Below are positions 49,341-63,479 of a stretch of DNA of 64,000 bases, piece after piece. The notes under the pieces were generated by a model, which was given only the letters and a program-made list of their open reading frames with translations, made no database searches and was not told the origin of the DNA. This stretch comes from Glossina fuscipes (taxonomy: Eukaryota; Arthropoda; Insecta; Diptera; Glossinidae). Position 1 is the stretch's first letter. Each line of letters opens with the position of its first letter. The stretch lies in assembly GCF_014805625.2 (NCBI RefSeq), contig NW_023998417.1, positions 10,616,744 through 10,680,743 on the forward strand. The letters run 5' to 3'. A program made the translations under genes and the position numbers.

Positions 49341-51970
49341 GGCTGAGCACCAGAAAATACGAGCAAACAATAATTCTAAAAGGCGAATCTATCCTTCTAT
49401 CTATGCTGCATACATCCGCACTTACTTAATATATTTTTGTGCTACAAATGCTGAAGGGTACAAATGATAAATATGGGGTGACGTTATTAAGTTAAGTGGT
49501 GCAGAGTATGTAACGATCGTCCTTAGCCAATGCTTTAATTTAGTCGCTTTTCATTTCGAATAATTGCAAAAAGCAATGCCCGAGCTTTCAAATGTAATGT
49601 TACGGTTTATTTCAAAAAAAAAAAAAAAACTTTACTCCAAATCCCTGGCTACCGTTTCCCAACAAATTAAAAATCGCCAAACATAGTAAAGTGCATGTGC
49701 AACCATTTTGACAACCAACTTTTAACGTAAAACACTATGGTTATCGATGTCAATATACGCTAACGATAAGTGCCTCAATAACCCCATTAAAAAATATTGT
49801 GCCAATTGGATTTATATAGCTTTTGAAACTTTAAAATTTTAAGCGTTTTATGGGATTATATATATATTTTCATACATAAAAGTTCATATATGGACATATA
49901 CACTATTAAATATTTAGGTCAGGAAAAAATTTCGTGGCGTTTTCCCCGATAGATGATTTCAAAGTGACTCTACCTTTAATGACATTTTCTCCTACCAAAG
50001 CTTATCACGCAAAAAGGAAAGATTAAAGTCCATAGACTATCAATATAAAATAAAACGAAATTTGACGAAGTCAGTCGAAAGTAATTGAGTTTTAAAGTTG
50101 AACTAAAATTTTAAAAAAAATTAGAGTACGTTACAGCATCGCTTCGCAGAGTTGTAAAGAAGTTCACGAATGAAGAAGTTTGCGAATAGTTCGCTCGTTT
50201 TCTCTGTCCAAAATGCGATGTTAAAGGCATAACGATCTTTAGTCGATAAATGAAATTTTCAGCACATTTCATCTCATAATGTAGTCGTAAGAACTAAACA
50301 TTGATTGACAAAGCAATTTCGAACCATTTGCATAAGACTGAATAGAAGAGGAACGGCGATATTTGGATGTCGCATCAATTAAATGGGGAAGGTTTGATGA
50401 AGCGAAATGTGAGACGCTTACGAAAATTATATAATAATTTTGTGTTATTAAGAGACAGCCTACAGTTAACAATTGACGCGACTAAAACACGTAAATAAGG
50501 CACAGCGTCTAGGAGAGATCAGTGGAAAAGGTGTCGATTTCCATTTTAAAAAATTCGGCATAAACAGAAAGAGCGTAGTTGGAAAGTCATGATGCACCGC
50601 ACCTTTACAGCATGCACTTTCTCTTGTCCGGCTTTCACGAATTTCGTTCTCTTGGCCCTCTTACTAGTGTCAAGGTGACTTTAAAAAGACACCTTTAAAA
50701 GTCATAGTAAAATGGTGAAAAGTTATGCAACGTAATTCATTGAAAAGCGTCACGAACTTTTTCCTTAATCTACGTACAATTACATCTTTATTATTTCCAT
50801 GTCATTTACACATGTGTTTATCACTCTGTGCATTCGTGCTTACCTGTGTGCAGTTTTTAAATTTAATTTCTGTTTTCTTATTTTTTTAAATTGGATTAAA
50901 AAGCATTTTTTTTTTTTTTCTTTTTCTCTATCGCATACTCAGTCAATGTTGGGCAAATGAGCCTGAACTTCAAGCAGATTCAGAATATTATATGAGTTTA
51001 AACACTTACTCAATCAAATTAAATGCGCAACCATCTATGTTGAAACGCATTATCACACATACCACAGATGCACTAGCGCACGTTCATTAATGTTCAGGTG
51101 TAAAAAAAGAAAAGGAAAAAAAAAGGAAAAAGAATTTAATACCAAAGTGAAATATAAATTCTGAATCGTAATTGAAAACTAACGACTAACAATTTCATTA
51201 TGTGGAGAATATGCCCGACAGCAAGGTTGTAGCAATTTTTATGGTTTTTAAAGAGACCGGGAAGAGTGTAAAACGCGTACAATATCATGGGAGATTTTTG
51301 AAAAACGTTGAGCGTTCTTTCTCGTCATGCAAAAAGAGATTGTCGGTGAGATATAACCAGATTTGTAGAATTGTTTTTTTTCTTCAAAAAATAATTATCG
51401 TCTGTGCGGTTGATAAATTAGTCGCTGGCGGAAGTGGGCTTTAGAACTCAAAAATATTGTATCAGCTTAGGACTCTTATCATCAGTAGCGAAAAGAATGT
51501 ATGCAACTGAGACGACAGCAGGAGATGTGTTGAAAAACTATACTAGAGCATCGTTACCCGAGTCCTATTTAAGCGATCAAGCGAACTCACTTTGTTTCCA
51601 AATACGAAAATGTGTTTGACTCATTCGTGGAGGCAAGGATTTTAAAGACAAAATTGACAACAAAGAAACAATGTAACTTTAGTACGTTATTGATGAAATT
51701 ATTGAATGTATAAGCAGCTGTAAGCTTTTTATGGATCTACTACATACAGTTTCCAAACTTAACCACTGGATATAAATTGAAAGTATATTCAACGAGTCTT
51801 CTCAACTTGTCATGCTTGATATGGACGATTGCGAGTTTCTTAAGGGCAGACAGCGCACTGCAGACACATGGACAGATAAAGTTGGCCAAAACGAGCGACA
51901 CTCTTATCGTGATACGAATTCTTAAGAGGATACAAAACTTTTACAAGCAATACTATATCTTAGGGGTGAT
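49341..51970. other. Non-coding, nothing recognised
   Basis: Poly(A) at 49614-49629. At 50591-50680 a 29-codon frame with a hydrophobic run (FVLLALLLVS) imitates a signal peptide but stops at once. The frames at 51202-51444 and 51434-51619 have mixed composition and no known domain. Confidence 0.5.
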
Positions 51971-52008
51971 ATTCTGGCGTTGTAATCAGTCACTAATCAC
52001 AAAGCGAA
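51971..52008. repeat. Short repeat shared with 16271-16308
   Basis: Same start word and same spacing as the copy at 16.27 kb. Just upstream (51861-51900) GCAGACACATGGACAG resembles the GGAC-type block that accompanies the other decayed repeats. Confidence 0.4.
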
Positions 52009-53479
52009 ATAAGTCATAAAAAAAAAATAAATAAATAAATATACGTACAAATGTTAACAGTTTTATACCTCGGTCTAACTGTGTGTTTATTAATATTCTG
52101 ATTACGAGCTCTCCACTTAATTTAAGATAAAAATTGTTGGCCTACAATTCTCGCATTACGTTTATTTTAAATCTCCATCAAAATTCGCTTATGGTTATTT
52201 GAAACATCATCCACTTTAAATATAAAATGGCATTGTAGAAATTTACCGCTTACCGTTCCGGGAAAATTGTATTATAAGCATTTTGTTTATATTTATTATC
52301 CCAAGTAAACAAGTGTGTGTTATGATAATTGCATGTAATTTCGCAGTAACAGGTTAAAACTGCAATGAAATTATATATGAGAAGAATTGTCATATATGCT
52401 GTAAGTCTGCTAACGCCTGCAATGCATATGCTTGTATATTACGCTCATGATGATGTTGTATATTTTTCAAAATTATTTTTTTATATTTCAAAACATTTTT
52501 TTGTTAAGAACAATGAAAATGTGAATGTGTGGAAGGTGGACGCTACAGATCCGATCTAAATGTAAAAGTGTAAAGACTCTTTAACTATTCATGACGGTAG
52601 TTTAATTTGCTTTGCGCTGCACTAGAGAAGCGAACACCTCTTCGCCGTGTAATAAACAATGCAACCGTGGAGCAATTATTGAAAAAAAAAAAAAAAACGA
52701 ATAAAACATACTTATGCACATATTTACTTAACGATAATATGGTGAATATTTCCATAAAAACAGTGGCCTTCATTTTCGTAAATGAATATATATCAGATGT
52801 GTCCATCCTTTCAGTCTCACCTTCCGCGAAAAGACCCACAACAACCGCCTCAATTTAATCGTAACATAACTTAAACAACATTGTTTACTTAACCATACAT
52901 GCGTAAATGTAAGCATATATATATGTATATATATATACAAAATGTATATGGGCGTACGTGTGCGTATGTGTGAGTGTAAGTATTTTTCAATTTAAATGAA
53001 AAGCAACCGAAAACTTTAACGCACACGCTTATATATCTGTTTTCACACTTTTGCCAAATGTTCGATTTATGTTAGGTTTAATGTTTTTCTTGTCGTTGTT
53101 GTTGTTGTTGTTGTTGTTATTGTTGTAGTCGTTATTGTTGCCGTTAGTATTTGGCATCCGAATTTTATATTCGAAATGTTTGCATTTCTAACGAAATAGC
53201 AATGATTTGTATTTTCTGTAGGTAGGATGTGCGGGTATGTGTACAGTTCAACTATTTTATTTGGCTTTTGCGGAATCTACAATAATATGGAAATTGGTCT
53301 AAAATGTTTGCACCTTAGCAAAAATTTGCCTTGATTCAAAATTGAATATCATTCATGGAAAAGAAACCGAATGCGCAAAAATATGATAAAGAAAATGCCA
53401 CACAAATGTACGGTATGTAGGTACATTAATGCCAAAAAAGGTAGTTAAGGGAGATTTTCAGAGACATTTGCATTTGTAG
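52009..53479. other. Non-coding with simple repeats
   Basis: (AAAT)n near 52025-52040, poly(A) at 52681-52696, TA/TATG tract at 52914-52937 and (GTT)n at 53095-53128. CGCTTACCGTTCCGGG at 52248 nearly repeats CGCTTACCGTTCAGGG at 20021, probably another worn repeat. Confidence 0.55.
53095..53128 (+). repeat. (GTT)n microsatellite
   Basis: About nine GTT units with one GTTATT break, continuing imperfectly to about 53145. Confidence 0.9.
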
Positions 53480-53592
53480 GAAGAAATATATTGGCAAGCA
53501 GACCCACCATTAAATGACGCCAGCAATGAATTTTGTAATAAAGGCTGTCAGAGTAAGTGCGCGCGGTTATGTGGCTTTGGAACGCATCAAAG
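53480..53592 (+). CDS. Weak candidate exon, cysteine-rich
   Basis: An open frame of 37 codons plus two bases lies between an acceptor-like CATTTGTAG and a good donor, AAAG|GTAATT. It encodes a polar start (EEIYWQADPPLNDASNEF) followed by CNKGCQSKCARLCGFGTHQR, with four cysteines spaced three apart or nearly so. GC content is higher than in the neighbouring AT-rich DNA. There is no homologue I recognise, no partner exon, and a competing donor (CAGA|GTAAGT at 53550-53555) falls inside it. The start of the block carries CCCACCATTAAAT, a word also seen in the repeats at 19.7 and 49.2 kb, which argues for repeat origin. It is listed because motif and splice sites coincide, not because it is established. 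Confidence 0.15.
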
Positions 53593-56500
53593 GTAATTTA
53601 AAAAGAAAAGAAAAAAAATAGAACTAATCAGCAGAACATGAAAAAAAAGAAAAAATAAAATTAATCAGCCGAATAAAAAAAAGACGCAAAATACTTAGTT
53701 CGTGTTTTTTTTATCGAAACGAACTGACTTAGCCTTTCATAAATTTTGCATAATAAACTTTAATTTAATTCTGGGTAACCTTAATCTAAACATAACCTCT
53801 AATTTAAGTAGGAAGAACCGATTCTCTTCAGAAAAAGTCAGCATCACTTAGCATATTTATATAGATAGATGGTGAAACAATATTGGCCCCCGAAGTCCTA
53901 TGTATTTCTTTCAATCATGCCGACAGTCGCAGGTAACTAACGTTATCACTGTTAACTTCCTCAACATGTTTTCGATTATTGCGTGAAATATTGACATAAA
54001 AGGAGTAGAAGAATTCAGCCAAAGTACCTAAGATTTCAGTTTCTTTTCCTATTGCACATAACTTTCTGTAAATTTCGAAAGATATGTCCCCTCGATAACC
54101 ATAGCAAGAGATAACTTTAGAAAGTTTAGCTATTTTTAATAAAAGATAAATGAATCAGAGGCGAAGTAATTACTACAGCAATCTCTTCCTAAATCTCATC
54201 ATATTGTAATTGTTTGTATTGTGTATTGTTTCAAAATCTCAATTAGCTTTACTCATGAGACGGCTTGCTTGCCGTTTGCAACGAAACAAAAGCCTTCATA
54301 TAATTGCGATCAAAAATATCAATGAATTCATAAAGATATCAGAGTGTCTCCCTCTTCTTAAGGCAAGTTCTTTTCTTTTCAATAAGCTATTTCACGATAT
54401 CAACTATTTCTCCCATTTTTAAAATTTTTAACTATTGCAGAAGTTGAAACAATGAACAAAGTTGTACTGGTTTTGAGACTATTCTTAAGATAAACATGGC
54501 ATGCATTTGAGAAGCCCGTCATGTGGCCATTATTAGTATATTAAAGTGTAGATAGTATATTACATTGCAGTACATAAAATGCGACAGGATCATTTAAGTT
54601 CATTTCCAGTTATCTATGCGATTTATAGACTACCAATAGGTCAACGAACGAATCTATGGACGTACGGAGAACTAACAAAGAAAAAATAACTTCCATTATT
54701 GATGGCGGGCTCAACTTGAGTTTAATGTAATGAAATCTAAATTTGCAGTTTACCTATAAAACTTTTGTAAAGTTGAACGTGCGAAAATTTTTAGCGAGGA
54801 AGGAGAATATTTTTTTAGGAATGAAAAAGTGAAACAAGTCCTACAAGGGCATAAAAGAGGACGCTCACGTCAATACAAACTGTAATAGGCAGCTAATGTT
54901 TTCATGAATATCCTTATTTGCTTGACGCGGGCATAGTCTGAATATAGACGTCACCCATCCATACATCCACTTGTTTGCAATTACTAAAAAGCATCAGCAT
55001 CTAATCCTATCAAAACCTGCCTATAGTTAATACGAAAAAAACTACCAACCGCACAGGTGAGGCACTTGCAATAAAATATTGTAGGAGTTTTTACATTGAA
55101 GATGTTGGATATCCGAGATATATATGTTTCCGAATTTTGAAGTATTTCTTTTCTTTAAAATAAGGCTGGCTTCGTTGTCGTCAGCTTAAAATGGTGGAAA
55201 TATGTGCAGCTTACAAAGCCATATATTATTACATGAGCAAAAAAATGTATTGAATTTAGACAAAGATAATAAAAGATTTAGAGAATTTGTAAATATATCA
55301 CTCACTTTTAAAAAATATGATGTGATGAAATTGATGATAAAGTGTCTTTCTTTTTATAATGAAAATATATAAGTCAATTAAAATTGATTTATTTTTGTGA
55401 AAACGCGAATGGCTTCGTAAATATCGATGTAGAAAACTCTTAGTATACACTGTTGCTATTACACTCACGAATTACCGAATCACTTTAGCAGACACGAATA
55501 CACTTGCGATTATCGTTTTCATATAGGGCTGGTTTCTTAAATTTTAAGAATTTTATTTTTACTTTTTCTATACTAACCGTGTTTTAATAAATGTTACAAT
55601 TTCATTTATCCGAGAGAACCCCGCACTCCTCAAAGTCAAGTGTAAACTAATTGCAGTTGACGTGCGCTTTAATTGAGTTTCGTTAAAATTTCGGCAAATT
55701 TGCCAGAGTTTCAAAGAGAAAAAAATCATTTAACTCTCTATGTAATTTTGTTGTAACGTGAGATGAGAAAGAAGAAGACAATGATGTGATCAACTACAAA
55801 AGAAGAGAGTTTATTTGGGCTTTTAATATTAATGACTAGAAATGAATACGAAAAAAATTGTCAAAAATCAATTTCCTCTTTCTTTTTTCAACCAATGTTG
55901 AAAAGAACAAAAATTAAGACTTGCATGAGAGGTACGCACAAAGCTCAATGGTAAATGGATTCCTTTTTAAAGAGTACAGCAGAGGCGCTCGTTAATTTTA
56001 TTAGTTAGAGAAAGTAAGGTTTTAAACGAATCTATTTTTTTCCTCGTATGGTGTGTTTTATTAGAAAAATATATATATGGCTTATGCACAAACACAAACA
56101 TTACGTATCAATATCAATGATATGCTTACGCCGTTTATTAACGATGGATTTCAGTACATTTTACAAAACTGTAACGAAAAGGTAACAGTGGATCCTTATA
56201 CCGCTTAGAACGTTATCAACGCAGACAATAACACACATGTACGCACACGAGACCACACGCACTTATTTTCAATGGATTGAAAAGCAAGGACAATGCCAGG
56301 AACTGAATTACTTGAACAACGTTTATAAGTAGGGGAAAAGTAGCAAAAAAGGAAGCACTGTAATGGTTCCAATACGATTTGTCGTCTTCATTAAAGCAGA
56401 TGGACACGCAAAGAGTTAAACGAACAGTAGTTTCTGTAATGATATGAATACGAAGCATGTATTTGTTCGTCTACGGTGGCCAGCGAATATCTGCAATGTG

Positions 56501-59500
56501 AACGTGCACATTTGATAAACATAAATAAATGAATTTCAAAAAGTTGAGAATCAATCACTTTTTCTGACGAATGCATCTGGCGTTGCCAACTATGCACTTG
56601 GCATCCGCACACATGATCTTTTGCTCTTCTTTCGTTTTATTAGAACGAAATGTAGTTTGTATGCAGTATACAGTTTGTTTTCGCTTATATGCACCATCTT
56701 GAAAACTGAAAGTAGATTGAAGCTGCCGAAGGACACGACCACGATGCGACGCAAATTGCTACAACATTTATTTTCATAAACAAAAGAAAAGAAAAATTGG
56801 GTTTTTTATTCATTGCTCATAAACGAGAGTAGAGTAGAGACAATGATCAACATTTTCATGCATATTCCATTGGTGATCTTGCAGGCACTGTACAAACATA
56901 AAAAAATCAAGCATACCCAACCAATATCTTTGAAGTAAAATTTTATTTTTTTCCTTTGTTTTTAAAATAAAAATGACAGATTGAAACACTTCCACCCCAA
57001 TTATTCATCATTTTCTAACTCGTTCTACTTTTGCCAGCTTTTGTCTGTAATAATCTTTACCCGACTATGTCCGTCTGTATAAGTAGCAATTTCAACCAAT
57101 CAATTAAAAAATCTCAGACGCATCGCCATTATTAAGCTTGTTGTGTCAATTATTTTTTGCTTCGCAAGATATTTGAAGTCGTCGTTAAATACAAGAAACC
57201 ATTAAGGCATAGTCGTTTAGTCTCAACTATTATAAGTTATTCTTTAGCACTAATTGTGTTGTAAACTTTCTGTTCATTACCGTAAATGTAATCCAGCCAA
57301 AGAGAAGCTAACAATAGTTCATAGAACGTTGTTAGCATTATAAATATATCAAAGAGATCTCGTTTAAATGGCGGAGATTGGAGGGAGAAATTTTTGTGAT
57401 GACAATTTACAAAAACAATTCTTCAATGTTTTGTGGTTTGTGCGATGGCGTGAATGTTGATACACGTATATGCATGCATTTGCCGCCAGCAATCATTTAG
57501 TTTTCTATCTTAATGTTAAGCACTCGGTTAATGGAGATTTCAGTGTTTTAGTAAGCTAAAGCATTGCGTTACATATAATTTTGTGCTTCTGTGTGTGCGT
57601 TTACTAATGAATGAGAATAAAATGCGTTTATTCTGCTCAAGCACGTTCAAAATACACAAGTGAAATTAGCAAATGAAAAATTCGCTTCACTCAACGCGGG
57701 AAAGACGAAAGCGACAAGGATAAGGAATGTAATGGAATTGAAAAAGTTTTTGCCCTCTTTTTTTTTTTTTGTTTTGTTGTTTTTTTCTTTTTGTTTTACG
57801 CTTTTATGCGACATTCCGCTTCACCGCATCCAGCCAGATATTCTGTGCGAGCACTTTTTATTAAATCGTATAATGTGTTTACGTTAATTGTGCGAAGTTT
57901 GCTTTTATGCGTGCTGTGTGTAACTAATATACAATTAGAATAATTTTTGCGTGTTGTCGAGGAGGACTATATTTCCATTTATGCATACGCTATGTATGGA
58001 TGGCTGTGCGAACATAATTCAACTTGAAAACCTTAACGCTACCGTTATCTTTACCGCTAGCGGGATCATAAATAATAAAATTAGTTTCAGCTTAATAAAC
58101 GTTCCTATCACGATTTTTTATGTTCTGTTTCTCGCTACATAAATAAAAACCTTAAACATACATTTTCTCTACAATATCTCATTAAAAATTAAAATTTATT
58201 AGTCATAAGAGAGCCGTTTATTTTCAAACTTTTCGGCACAATTCCGAGCATGATTGCGGATATGCGGAATGCCGTATGTTTTGTTTTAGATTTTTACTCA
58301 GTTGGTGACAACAAATCATTTTTTTTGGCTTGATTGCCAGCAAACATCGTTTAAAAGCTTTTTTGAATTCCTTTCTTATATAATCTTCAAAAATACGTAT
58401 GTGTATGTGTGTGCATGTTATTGCTATTACCTTTTAAATAAAAAATAACTTGTAATTTGCAACACTCTCTTGTTGTCGCTTAAATCGTGGATAAGGAAAA
58501 AATTAAAAAAAAAAATAAATAAATAAATAAATGAGAGAAAAGTGTGTTTACTTTATATCCTTGCTATCATCTTTCCACTCACTACTCGTCTTTATAACTT
58601 TTACTTAGTCTTTTTTTTCTCTGCCATATTGTCCTTAGATGTGATTTTTGTGTTCTATGTGACAAACTTACAACATTCTGTTTATGTAATGCAAACAACT
58701 GTAACATACTAAAACATTTCACACACCCACACAAATATACGCAAATAAAGCTTCATGTCTATACGTACATGTTTGTATATATATATATATTGCATTCGTG
58801 CCCATTACCAGGGAGACTGATTTCTTCATTTCTGCTCTGCTTAGACATTAGCATAATAAACTCGTATCCCGTATACATTCTTTTGGCACTGTCTACTCTG
58901 TCCGTGGTATGGAATGCATGATTATGTTTTCAACGTTTCAAGGAGGAAAGGACTCAGATTGAATTCAACTTTTTTTTTTATTATTCTTTTTAAAGCAAGA
59001 AATTAGAAATGAGGTCAAATCATACCAGAAGAGTGTCCATCTTGTTGAAATGGTTGGTTTGCCGTAAGGTTTCTTCCTCTATAAAAAAAGTATTGAGCTT
59101 GAGTAAGGAAAAACTGAAAAATGTACGTAGCAATTGTATAAATTTCTTGCTGTATAACGCTTTACGAAAAAGAGATGGACATGGCGAGGGGCACAAAAGT
59201 GTAAGTTCATGGATTTCAAGGTGATTTTGAACATGATTTCGCTTGATTTCAACTAAGGTAAACCTGATGCTATCCTCATATCAATGTCTACATCATTTAA
59301 GAAGTTTTGGAATGATGATTAGCGGGGAAGAAGAATGATCAAGAATATTTCAGATCTTCATGCATTGAAAGTCTTTCTTGGACAAAACGAACCCTTTTAA
59401 GAAAAGATTCAAGATAAAAAATTCTCTAGATCTTTTCCATGCCTGAACATAGCACAAAATTTGTTTTTGTTCGTATAGGTTTTATAACATATCGCAAACT

Positions 59501-60602
59501 TTCTCTTTTCTATCTTTTTTCTACAAATTTTTGCATCCATTATTGCTTTTTATCTTCTCTCTCTCTTCCCGACTCCGTTTATATTCGCGTTCAAGCACCT
59601 AAGGACCGCACCCTTATCAACCTTTCTTTTTAGCAAAGGCAAAACATAAATTTCCTGAACCTTTCCACTTCCCTGGCTTGGTTTTTCTATTTGTGTTCGG
59701 TTGTTACCAGGCATTGCTTTGCAACATTGCTTGCATTTTCAATAAAGGATTTCAAGGGTGCTTGAGTAACTCGGAGGTAACACATGACGTTTTCTAAACG
59801 TTTCTTACAAATTTTTGGGGGAGAAAGTCTGTTCAGTCAACGCTGATGCCGAATCCTATCTGATATTATTCTTAATTTGTGGAAACCCTAATGCGATCCT
59901 ACTTTGCATTTTAGGTGCGGGCATGTAAAACGTGGACCTTTCGTTTGCTTTGAGCACAATTTTTTTTTCGCTCCTTATGGCCAAAAGCCTTTTTGTTTTT
60001 CATTCTGCGTTATCAGGCAAATCAGAAATGAAATGCTTCCACCAGTTTTCAGCAAACTGCAAATGTGTCCAAGAACCAACTTCCTAATAACAATATTTTC
60101 ATGATATTTTGCATGTATAATTTTGCAATAAAAATCAACGGCCATCGTAGAGTGACTTTGGAACATTTTGATAACTAATGTTACCTCGGTAGGAAAAAGC
60201 ACAATATTTTTTAGAGAATAAATATTGAAATATCACCTAAGACGACGTATACAGTGTTTGCTCTTTGTTTTAAGTCATCGTCTGCGTTGTGGAACAACGA
60301 CATCTACAGCTGAAATTGAAACGTTTCGTCGTCATCTTCATAAACAACTTTCCAGTGTAAATACATATGAGGCCACATTAAAGAACGAAAATAAATAAAG
60401 AAAGAAGAGCGATGAATAGAAAACTTGAAGCATTTTATAACAAATTTCTATTCACTACTTGCACAAGCTTACACACAAAAATATACACACAACAAAATCA
60501 CAAGTGGTAGTGCAAGTTTTATTATGCCGTCAGTGCCACTCACTACTTGTACATCGCTATCAGCGCACTACTGTCCGCCTTAACTATATTTAAGTATGCA
60601 AG
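53593..60602. other. Non-coding, nothing recognised
   Basis: Short A-rich runs after 53600, (AAAT)n near 58515-58532, (TA)n at 58775-58791. TATGTCCGTCTGT at 57067 resembles the complement of the GGAC-type block. No supported exon. Frames such as 57951-58142 and 59009-59224 look accidental. Confidence 0.55.
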
Positions 60603-60637
60603 TATGTATGCATGCATGCATGCATGCATGTATGTAT
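60603..60637. repeat. (GCAT)n / (TATG)n microsatellite
   Basis: Six or so self-complementary GCAT units flanked by TATG units; the core can fold on itself. Confidence 0.9.
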
Positions 60638-63112
60638 TCCGTCGTATATAATACGAAGAGTAACTCTTTGAAATTTTCAAGACCTCCCCTAGAATGATTT
60701 AACTCGGTTCAAGTAATAAAAGTTGTTTCCCTTACAACTTTGACTTTCTATTTAAATTTGGAAAAGAAAAAAGCAAGATGTGCAAAATAAATGATTATAT
60801 GTTTGTTTCTAATTATATAAATACACTTACATTTATTGTACATACATTCACAAGAGTATATATATATATATATATGTCTGCGCACTTACATGGTAAGTTC
60901 AGTTGTTTGTTATTGCTAACTGCTCTCTGTATGCGTTGTTCTGTAAAATTATCATCCTCGTATTATTAAATACGTGTCTGTGTTTGTGCGTTTGCATGTG
61001 AGTTTTTATTGCTTTTTAAAAGCACACATTGCTTTTGTTTCCTTCCTGTAATTCATTTAATTTTGAAGTGCAGCAATTTTTTTACTTTGCTTTCCATGTA
61101 ACTGACATAAATTTCTAATTTTTTTTACTTTTTTTTTTTTTATTTATTTCCCTCTTTTTCATATTTATTCTATAGAGTTTGTTTGTATATGTTGATTATA
61201 GACTTGCATGAAATATATGTTAATTGATGTCAATTGTTTATTGCGAAGTGTTTATTTGTGTGTATGTGTGTGTGTGTGTGTGCATATGTGTTTAATCACT
61301 TGAGGACTTGAGTTTGTCTAGATATACTTGACATAAAAAATTTGAAAATTTTTCTATTTTATATCAAATAAGATAAAAATAAATTTATTCATCTTTTTGA
61401 TCCCATCATTCTATCAGCTAAGACTATCACGAGCAGAAATTACATTACATTCTTTTTGTATGAAATTTTTTTTCTAAATATCTAAAGAGTAAGTAACGAC
61501 CAGTTACATATTCAGAGATTATATCATGATTGATTGTTTAACTTCTGGTTATCTGTTTTAATTGTGTCGAAAACAGACAAGATGCGGTTAAAGCGGTTTT
61601 CTTCATCCAATCTTCGGAAAGCAAAGTAAGTGTTATTGTTGATCAACAAAAAATGACCGGTTAAATAATTTCTTCAGATTTTGCGAGCGTTTTCGTGAAC
61701 CGAGCAAGAGCCTGTGTCTTTTCACTTTTTCATTATCTTTTCGAAGATGCTACTGCTCAAAAACTCCTAAACTTTAATTATCGAAAAATTGATTGTGAAA
61801 ACGATCAATATATTTATCTAAATTGAAATCATAATTGTTAGTATTAGTCAGGTAAAGTTGAAAATTCGCATTTTCAAGAAAATATGGTGAAGCTTTTCTT
61901 TTTTCTCACTCTTGAGATCGTTTCCTTGCTATCGTTAATAGTGTATACTGCGTGCAGAAATACTTTCGTATCAGGATTTTTACGAAACGGTGTTTGCGTT
62001 CCGATATTACGAAAGAGCGGAAGAATAAGGAAAAAGAATTTCATTCAAAGTAACGTCTACCTTTTTTAAATTTTGCTCCGTGAATGTGATGAAAGCCTTT
62101 CCTGAACAGATATTAAGTTATCGATTGAAAGGACAGTTGATCAGGAAGAGTAATGTCTGGCGAAGCCGATAACGAATTGTTTCTATATTTGGTAGATAAG
62201 AAATTGTTTCAAAGACGTGGGAATTGTAGTCGTGGGAAAAACACAAATCATTAAATAGTTCCGACTTCAAAGTTTGATGTAGTTTTCTCCTTCTGTGCTC
62301 TTGTTCCCAATTCGACTATACGGGTTGTTCAGCAAAGAAGAGCAGATTTGCATCGGTGCACTCTGCATAGTTTGTAGAGAGGCACGATGACGAAAGCATA
62401 TCATAAACTTATCCGGTTTTTATTCAGTGCGGCATACCTGGGTGCGCTCCTTTCTTAACATCCTTATTGATCCACCAAACACCGAAGGACAGACACGAAG
62501 TATGCATAAGCCTGCTTCTATCACTATTACAATCTAGCTATCGCAATAAAACGATGCCTGTTCGTTCGTCCGACTAGGCTATAATCTTCGGAACTGCCCG
62601 AAACAATATGGGCAAATACCGATTTTCCTCTGCACTTTCCGCGTTAACAACTGTCGGCCAGATCGTAAAGTCATTGATATTCGCTAGCAAACATTTCAAA
62701 TTAAAGTTCCAAGTAGAAAAAAATTTGAATATCATTTCTTAGTAAGTTCAAATTTACTGCAGATGTATATTAAAGATAACCCTATTTAATGAACCAGTAT
62801 AGTGTGGTCCATGTATCGAGACATACAAAAAAAAAAAGAATGCTTTCGATATACGATTAGCTTTAAGCCAAACATAGGATGTGTTATTCGTACGTCCTGA
62901 CATTTGCTTCTGTGTAGGTGTTTGTGCGTATGTATGTGCGCATTATAAAAATTAAGCAATTTAGACTTGGCTGAAAGAGCTTTTGGTCTAAAACTTTATG
63001 AATGGCAGATGATCATGTGGGTAAAAGTGAATCCATTCAGCAAATAACTTTTCCCGCTTTTTCGTAAAATAAAGTTTTACGTACACATACCTTCTACATC
63101 ATAAACATTCCG
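60638..63112. other. Non-coding, nothing recognised
   Basis: (TA)n at 60857-60875, (TG)n as listed, T-rich 61120-61160. The 62320-62660 stretch has higher GC but no supported frame. Confidence 0.55.
61257..61282 (+). repeat. (TG)n microsatellite
   Basis: About twelve TG units with one TA break. Confidence 0.9.
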
Positions 63113-63142
63113 TTATATATATATATATATATAAATATATAT
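63113..63142. repeat. (TA)n microsatellite
   Basis: About 14 AT units with one AAAT break. Confidence 0.9.
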
Positions 63143-63479
63143 AACAAATTATTATACATACATGCGGGCATATTTTAATTTCAGCAGCAGCAGCAGCAAA
63201 ACATTCTTGAGAATCTTACGTGTAGAACACGAAATAAAACCACAACATATTTGCATTTCTAAAAACCAAGTCTTATATGGAATTTCGAGAGGGAAAGCAA
63301 ATGTTTTTTCTTCTTCTTCTTTTGACCAACCGTAAGCCTAATAGTGTGCATAACAATTTGGTTATTTTGCTTGAAATGTCGTATGAAAGGCAACGTGAAA
63401 TATATTTATTTGTAAGGAACCTTTGATGCTGGAGTAGTTTGGCCATGTCCGCCCATCGCATCCATGTATTTCTCAATTT

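Noticed and set aside
50591..50680. 29-codon signal-peptide-like frame
   Set aside because: It ends at TGA directly and the donor-like GTGAC is weak; no following exon.
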